This document shows, one piece after another, positions 5,488 to 9,437 of a stretch of 9,437 bases of DNA. Numbering within the stretch: the stretch's first letter is position 1; every line of letters starts with the position of its first letter. The DNA comes from Christensenella sp. UBA5399. Its GTDB lineage: Bacteria > Bacillota > Clostridia > Christensenellales > Christensenellaceae. The notes beneath the pieces are model-generated. The model was not told the origin of the DNA, made no database searches, and saw only the letters and a list, made by a program, of their open reading frames with translations. The stretch lies in NCBI GenBank assembly GCA_002407725.1, contig DHOD01000130.1:19917-29353 (forward strand), given 5' to 3'. The position numbers were made by a program, and so were the translations under genes.

Positions 5488-5649
5488 ATGTTTTCTGTAT
5501 TTATGGCAGCGGTGAGCATCGGGGCATCTGCTCTACTCATACGCTCATACATTAAAAAGAAGCGAAAAGGCGACAGGAATCTGGCAATCGTGTTGCTGGT
5601 ACTGACGGCAATACTCATATTTTCAATGATAACCACACGCATGACGTAG
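5488..5649 (+). CDS. Tiny two-helix membrane protein
   Basis: This 53-residue product has hydrophobic helices at about 2-18 (FSVFMAAVSIGASALLI) and 32-48 (LAIVLLVLTAILIFSMI), joined by a strongly basic loop (KKKRKGDR, 23-30) that should lie in the cytoplasm. GGAGG (5477-5481) six bases before the ATG makes the start convincing. It follows parB and precedes the 144-residue gene by 12 bp, suggesting an operon. It resembles the 49-residue protein at 3418-3567 in architecture only; I see no sequence match. Function unknown. Confidence 0.65.
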   Translation: MFSVFMAAVSIGASALLIRSYIKKKRKGDRNLAIVLLVLTAILIFSMITTRMT

Positions 5650-5661
5650 AAAGGAGCAACA

Positions 5662-6096
5662 ATGGCATTTTTACTGGAAATAAGGCTGTTTCGAGTTGCG
5701 TATGATTCACTCGTGATTTTGGAGATTGAGAGTGCGGAATCAGCAAAGCAACTTGTTCATAGCCTGTATTTATCGAATATTGATACAATCATCTTCAATG
5801 GCAAAAAATATATATCTGAACTGGATTTGCATGGTTTTATAAGCGAGATGAACAAAATGAAGGGCGTAAAGCGCCCGGATGAAATACGGCTTTATCATTT
5901 GCTTTGCAAAATTAATAACAACATCAACATGTTTTGTATTACTGAGATGCAACGCAAGTATGTAAAGCGGCTGCGACAGATCATCTATGACATGGAAGCC
6001 AGATATTATGCGCTGTGTGGCAGGGAAATCTACGAGGAATTGCAGCCCGTGCCACGGTTTCACGGGCAGTTGGGTACTTACGGCGTTCATCGGTAA
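5662..6096 (+). CDS. Hypothetical protein, 144 residues
   Basis: The start has AAGGAG (5651-5656) five bases upstream. The product has no signal peptide or transmembrane segment. The N-terminal third looks alpha/beta (LEIRLFRVAYDSLVILEIE, then IDTIIFNGKKYI). The rest is mostly helical and basic (for example MQRKYVKRLRQIIYDME, about 95-111). I recognise no family or catalytic motif. It is probably co-transcribed with the small membrane protein 12 bp upstream and therefore tied to the partition region. The last codons overlap a 7-bp inverted repeat (6045-6051 with 6061-6067) that lacks a T-run. Confidence 0.75.
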   Translation: MAFLLEIRLFRVAYDSLVILEIESAESAKQLVHSLYLSNIDTIIFNGKKYISELDLHGFISEMNKMKGVKRPDEIRLYHLLCKINNNINMFCITEMQRKYVKRLRQIIYDMEARYYALCGREIYEELQPVPRFHGQLGTYGVHR

Positions 6097-6107
6097 ATTT
6101 GCATTTT

Positions 6108-6137
6108 TCGACAAATCCGAAAAAGCAGGGATATGAT
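6108..6137 (+). promoter_or_regulatory. Probable promoter of the lipoprotein gene
   Basis: TCGACA (6108-6113) and TATGAT (6132-6137), each one base off consensus, are 18 bases apart. The predicted start near 6144 leaves a short leader with GGAGGTG at 6158-6164. An inverted repeat (TTTTTCG 6104-6110, CGAAAAA 6118-6124) overlaps the -35 box and could be an operator, though this is only positional. Confidence 0.5.
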
Positions 6138-6171
6138 GAAATATGAAAATATATCACGGAGGTGTCCTGAA

Positions 6172-6852
6172 ATGAAAAGAAAACTCATATGTATCGGACT
6201 ATGCGTATTCTCTTTATCCCTGCTGATTGGCGGTTGCTCGGATGACGCCGTGCCCGCCGAATCCCAGCCAGCGATAGGGGAAGCGGCGGCAGCATCTTCA
6301 CCCGAAACGGTATCGATTGAAGAAAAGAATATTGAACCTACGGAGTCACCACAACCATCGGCAAATCCGACGTTCCGGCCTTCTGCTTCTGCATCGTCTG
6401 CGCCTTCAGCTACGCAAAACAGTAATGCCGATATGAACGGTAGCAGCGGGAATGGTTTCTCGATTTCACAACCAGCGGGTGGCGGCAATGCAACCCAAGC
6501 GCCTGCCGCAAGCGCACCGATATCCACCACGCCTGCTTCCACGCCACCGCCTGATCCCAATGCAGGGAAAACATGGCATGACGATGTTTATGAGGATGTA
6601 TGGGTAGTAGATGAGCCAGCACGAACTGTGGAGGAACCTGTATTTGAAACGCGGGAGCGCACATACTGCTATATTTGCGACACAGATATCACCGGCAATA
6701 TTCCGGCGCATGGTGACAGGCACTTTGATAGAGATGAAGATTTTCAGTATGGTGGAAAACCTGTTCAGGTCGAGGTCGGCGTAAAACAGGTGACCCTACC
6801 GGAAAAGGGGCATTGGGAGAAAAAGCTGATCAGAAAGGCCGGATGGTACTGA
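6172..6852 (+). CDS. Lipoprotein with C2H2 zinc-finger-like motif
   Basis: This 226-residue protein has a basic N-terminus, a hydrophobic helix and the lipobox-like IGGC with Cys22, so it should be lipid-anchored outside the membrane. A low-complexity linker rich in Ser, Ala, Pro, Thr and Asn (about 24-135) follows, as in wall-spanning stalks. The C-terminal domain (about 138-226) contains WVVDEPARTVEEPV and then Cys166-x2-Cys169-x10-His180-x3-His184, the spacing of a C2H2 zinc site, and ends in a basic KKLIRKAGWY. Similar tryptophan-rich domains with Cys/His pairs occur in exported proteins of Clostridia and their elements, as far as I recall. The ligand and role are unknown. ATG 6172 was chosen for the GGAGGTG seven bases upstream; the in-frame ATG at 6133 overlaps the -10 box. 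The gene has its own terminator. Confidence 0.85.
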   Translation: MKRKLICIGLCVFSLSLLIGGCSDDAVPAESQPAIGEAAAASSPETVSIEEKNIEPTESPQPSANPTFRPSASASSAPSATQNSNADMNGSSGNGFSISQPAGGGNATQAPAASAPISTTPASTPPPDPNAGKTWHDDVYEDVWVVDEPARTVEEPVFETRERTYCYICDTDITGNIPAHGDRHFDRDEDFQYGGKPVQVEVGVKQVTLPEKGHWEKKLIRKAGWY

Positions 6853-6880
6853 TCGGAATACAAAAAATTGAATAATCCAC

Positions 6881-6925
6881 AAGAGGGGCAGTCCTGTAAA
6901 CATATGGGACTGCCCCTCTTTTTTT
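6881..6925 (+). terminator. Strong intrinsic terminator after the lipoprotein gene
   Basis: A perfect 13-bp stem (AGAGGGGCAGTCC at 6882-6894 with GGACTGCCCCTCT at 6907-6919) closes a 12-base loop and runs into a series of T (6919-6925). It is the strongest terminator in the window and isolates the lipoprotein from the adhesin gene. Confidence 0.95.
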
Positions 6926-7119
6926 GCCTTCTACCCCAAGGGCGTAGCGATTGGCTGGCAGCAGGTACGCAAGGCTTTCCCAAGAGACAAGCACATAGTG
7001 CGCGGTCGATTGGGTGAAAGCTACTGCGCGTTCTGCCCAAAAATCTCAACGCCGCATATATTCTAGCATTGCGGTGTTTTCACATATACAAAAATCAAAC
7101 GAAAGAAAGGAAGCAAAGA
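6926..7119 (+). other. Unexplained region upstream of the adhesin
   Basis: This gap holds no complete gene. One frame is open up to a stop at 7064-7066 and reads protein-like (GVAIGWQQVRKAFPRDKH and then GESYCAFCPK) but has no start codon or ribosome site, so it could be a decayed gene end. As RNA it could fold: GGGC and GTAGC near 6938-6946 complement GCTAC (7019-7023) and GCCC (7035-7038), and GCACATAGTGC (6991-7001) is a local hairpin. It does not fit a riboswitch class that I can name. I see no good promoter. The adhesin ribosome site AAGGAA is at 7107-7112. Confidence 0.35.
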
Positions 7120-9437
7120 ATGAAGAAAATTTCCAGAAAAACAATTGGGTTGCTACTCGTTATCATTTTATGTTTCTCGCTTGTGCCCGCATCGGCGTTT
7201 GCCACAGGCATTGCAGAGAACACAGGTGATCAGGTTGAAACAAATCTGGACGAGGAAATTCCCGAAGAACCGGGTGGTGTGGAAGCCGGCGATTACGATG
7301 GCGAGCCTAAGCCGCAGGAACCTATCGAAGTGCCTGTTAATGATACGGAGGAAACGCCCAAGAATGAGGAAAACGGCAATGGGAATATATCCATCACAAA
7401 TGTTGTGGATGCGCCGCTTGCAACGGTTGAGTATCGGTATTACGATGCCACAAAAAACCAAGGCATCGCCAACGTTGCGGATTATTCCATTGAATCCAGC
7501 CACACGTATCATGCACTTGCATCGGCAAATGATTCCGGCATCATCATCGCCGCTAACAAGTATCCGGGCAAGGTTGCTGTCAGCACAGAGACCCTGCGGT
7601 TTTGCGTTCTTTTGAACGGTAGCCAGGATGTTACCGCACAGGTGTCGTATGACGCTGCAACTGGCGTGGTATCTTTGCCCGCCGAATACGCGGGAAACAG
7701 CATCAACGTCATTTGGTTTTGCCCCACAACGGATATCGTGGAACTGCCTGTGAAAGTTACGATAGGCGTTTTCAGCAATGGGCGTACCGAAATGTCGGAA
7801 CAAAACCTATCGCTGGCATCCAATGCAGGCTCTATCGCTATTCCCCTGTCCGGCATTGACAGGATCGTTGTGAACCAAAATGGGTTAGAATTGTTTGCAG
7901 GTGAATACTCCATGAATGGCGATACGCTGACGGTCAATACCTCTGCGTTGGGCGGTGATCTGGTGGTGTCCGCATTCCCGATCAAGAGCAACAACGGGTT
8001 TTCAGTAATGGCTGCATCGACCACGGTAAACCATGAACGCCAGCACTATAACAGTGTGAATTATGGTTATGTCACGTCATATTACGTTGCAAACGGCAAC
8101 GTCGCCTACTGCCTTGATCCATCTGTCAGCGGCGTTAATTCAGGATCCTACGACATCAGCGGGTATATGCAGCGCGGCACCGGCAACGATAACATCATCA
8201 AAGCCGCCTGGTATCTGTACCGCTGTCCGGGTGAAGATGCAAGCCTGTTCTCAGGGCTGGATTGGGAGCACGCCTACGGATATTCCCATGTTGCAGCGTC
8301 ATACATCTATCTTGAGATCATTGGTGACAGCTTGAGCAAAGCCTGGGAGGGACTTGAGGGAAACGCAGCGGCGCAAAACAGAATTATGGGTATCGTCAAC
8401 GCAATAAAATCGAAACCCATGCCGCCATCAGGATTCTCTGTATACCTGTACAATGTGGGAAATCAAACCTCTCAATCGCTTATGGGTTGGGAGTACAAAC
8501 CGAACGGTAATCTTGAAATCCATAAATCCTCGGCCAACCCCGCCATATCGAACGGCAACGGCTGCTATTCGCTGGAAGGCGCTGTATTTGATGTATACAA
8601 CAGCAATAAGGAAAATGTTGGCTCCATCACAACGGATAAGGATGGCAAAGGCAGGCTGGAAGGGCTTCCCGCCGGAGCAGACTACTATATCGTTGAGGTT
8701 ACGCCGCCCACAGGATATATGCTGGACGCAACGCCCATCGAGTTTGAGATCGTATCCGGTGATACTGTTATTGTTCCGGTAAAAGATATCCCGCACAACG
8801 ACCCGGTTGGCATTTTGCTGAAAAAACTGGACAAAGACCTGAACGGCAACACATCCCAGGGCAATACCCGGCTGGAGGGCGCGGAATTCACCATTAAGTA
8901 TTATGACGGCTACTATTCCAAAGAAAGTGAGCTGAAAGGAAAAACGCCCGTCAGGACATGGGTTGTGAAAACCGGCGACAAAGGGACGGCATATCTGCAT
9001 CAGGATTACATTGTACCCGGCAGCGATGAACTGTATAAGAACACGGCGGGCGATCCAGCCCTGCCTTTGGGGACAGTCACAATTCAGGAATCTAAAGCGC
9101 CGGAAGGCTACCTGATCAACGATGAGCTTTTCATCAGGCAGATCACCGGCAGCGGAAAGATTGAGTCAGTCAAGACATACAATGAGCCTGAAATCTCAGA
9201 CGAAGTTATCCGCGGTGGCGTGTCCATTGAAAAATGGGACTTTGAGCTGAACCGCAGGGCTGTCCCTCAGGGCGACGCCATTCTAAAAGGCGCGGTGCTG
9301 GATATCTACAATCGCAGCGTGGGCGATGTTGAGGTGGGTGATAAGAAATATAAGCCGGGCGATGTGGTTTACACCATGACAACCGATGATATGGGAGCAG
9401 CATCCACCGTCGCCGATCTGCTGCCTTATGGCACCTA
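7120..9437 (+). CDS. Large surface adhesin with thioester-like and Cna_B/SpaA domains (3' end outside window)
   Basis: The 772 residues seen show a Sec signal peptide (1 to about 28, ending PASAFA) and an acidic Pro/Glu-rich linker (about 30-85). An unassigned beta-rich region (about 100-300) follows, then a thioester-domain-like region (about 305-450) with Cys331 in AYCLDP and SHVAASY at 389-395. Next come Cna_B/SpaA-type domains at about 463-560 and 563-692 and the start of another at 699. Likely isopeptide residues are Lys469 with Glu526, and Lys569 with Glu657 and Asn688; Lys705 begins the third. The acceptor of the first domain (Asp556 or Asn560) is unclear. Such stalked proteins are usually wall-anchored by sortase and bind surfaces or partner cells. 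On an ICE this may aid mating contact. The sortase motif lies beyond the window. AAGGAA sits seven bases before the ATG. Confidence 0.92.
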   Translation, partial: MKKISRKTIGLLLVIILCFSLVPASAFATGIAENTGDQVETNLDEEIPEEPGGVEAGDYDGEPKPQEPIEVPVNDTEETPKNEENGNGNISITNVVDAPLATVEYRYYDATKNQGIANVADYSIESSHTYHALASANDSGIIIAANKYPGKVAVSTETLRFCVLLNGSQDVTAQVSYDAATGVVSLPAEYAGNSINVIWFCPTTDIVELPVKVTIGVFSNGRTEMSEQNLSLASNAGSIAIPLSGIDRIVVNQNGLELFAGEYSMNGDTLTVNTSALGGDLVVSAFPIKSNNGFSVMAASTTVNHERQHYNSVNYGYVTSYYVANGNVAYCLDPSVSGVNSGSYDISGYMQRGTGNDNIIKAAWYLYRCPGEDASLFSGLDWEHAYGYSHVAASYIYLEIIGDSLSKAWEGLEGNAAAQNRIMGIVNAIKSKPMPPSGFSVYLYNVGNQTSQSLMGWEYKPNGNLEIHKSSANPAISNGNGCYSLEGAVFDVYNSNKENVGSITTDKDGKGRLEGLPAGADYYIVEVTPPTGYMLDATPIEFEIVSGDTVIVPVKDIPHNDPVGILLKKLDKDLNGNTSQGNTRLEGAEFTIKYYDGYYSKESELKGKTPVRTWVVKTGDKGTAYLHQDYIVPGSDELYKNTAGDPALPLGTVTIQESKAPEGYLINDELFIRQITGSGKIESVKTYNEPEISDEVIRGGVSIEKWDFELNRRAVPQGDAILKGAVLDIYNRSVGDVEVGDKKYKPGDVVYTMTTDDMGAASTVADLLPYGT

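Noticed and set aside
6045..6067. Terminator at the end of the 144-residue gene
   Set aside because: The 7-bp inverted repeat lies inside coding sequence and no T-run follows.
6904..7017. Short plus-strand frame starting in the terminator loop
   Set aside because: Its start lies in the loop of a strong terminator with no ribosome site.
7145..8024. Several 150-210-residue frames on both strands inside the adhesin gene
   Set aside because: They overlap the adhesin frame, which has a signal peptide, ribosome site and recognisable domains; the alternatives are compositionally odd.

Overview
The window looks like one end of an integrative and conjugative element (ICE) or related island in a Gram-positive bacterium, most likely a gut-type Clostridia. 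The evidence is strong AGGAGG-type ribosome sites, sigma-A-like promoters, an exported lipoprotein, and a Cna_B/SpaA-type surface adhesin downstream of ParA/ParB. At the left edge (41-86, minus strand) is the 3' part of a tRNA-Thr(GGT) gene that breaks off exactly at the anticodon loop. This is what a tyrosine integrase leaves at the distal end of an element inserted into a tRNA gene. Bases 1-40 are then host flank, and everything to the right is element. About 130 bp inside the boundary are 12-bp tandem repeats and a 21-bp imperfect palindrome, plausible integrase arm or excisionase sites.

Region 437-3567 is a mobile SOS-like damage-response module. On the minus strand are a LexA/CI-type self-cleaving repressor and, 3 bp behind it, an SRAP (YedK/HMCES) abasic-site protein. 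Divergently, on the plus strand, are a Y-family translesion polymerase, a small conserved protein and a tiny two-helix membrane protein, closed by a clear intrinsic terminator (3589-3628). The divergent promoter region is compact. Both promoters have 17-bp spacers, the repressor promoter predicts a leaderless mRNA, and two perfect 17-bp palindromes are candidate operators, one lying on the polymerase -10 box.

Region 3646-6096 is a partition module: ParA and ParB with a 107-nt overlap, a terminator-like hairpin, then a second tiny two-helix membrane protein and a 144-residue protein of unknown function. A 29-bp perfect palindrome lies inside parB and is the best candidate for the partition site (parS).

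Region 6108-9437 encodes surface functions. A lipoprotein with a C2H2 zinc-finger-like motif has its own promoter and a strong terminator. After a 194-bp unexplained gap comes a large secreted adhesin, cut by the window edge, with a thioester-like domain and at least three Cna_B-type domains. The window thus couples insertion end, stress regulation and repair, element maintenance, and cell-surface contact functions. Integrase, relaxase and conjugation ATPases are not in this window and would be expected further right.
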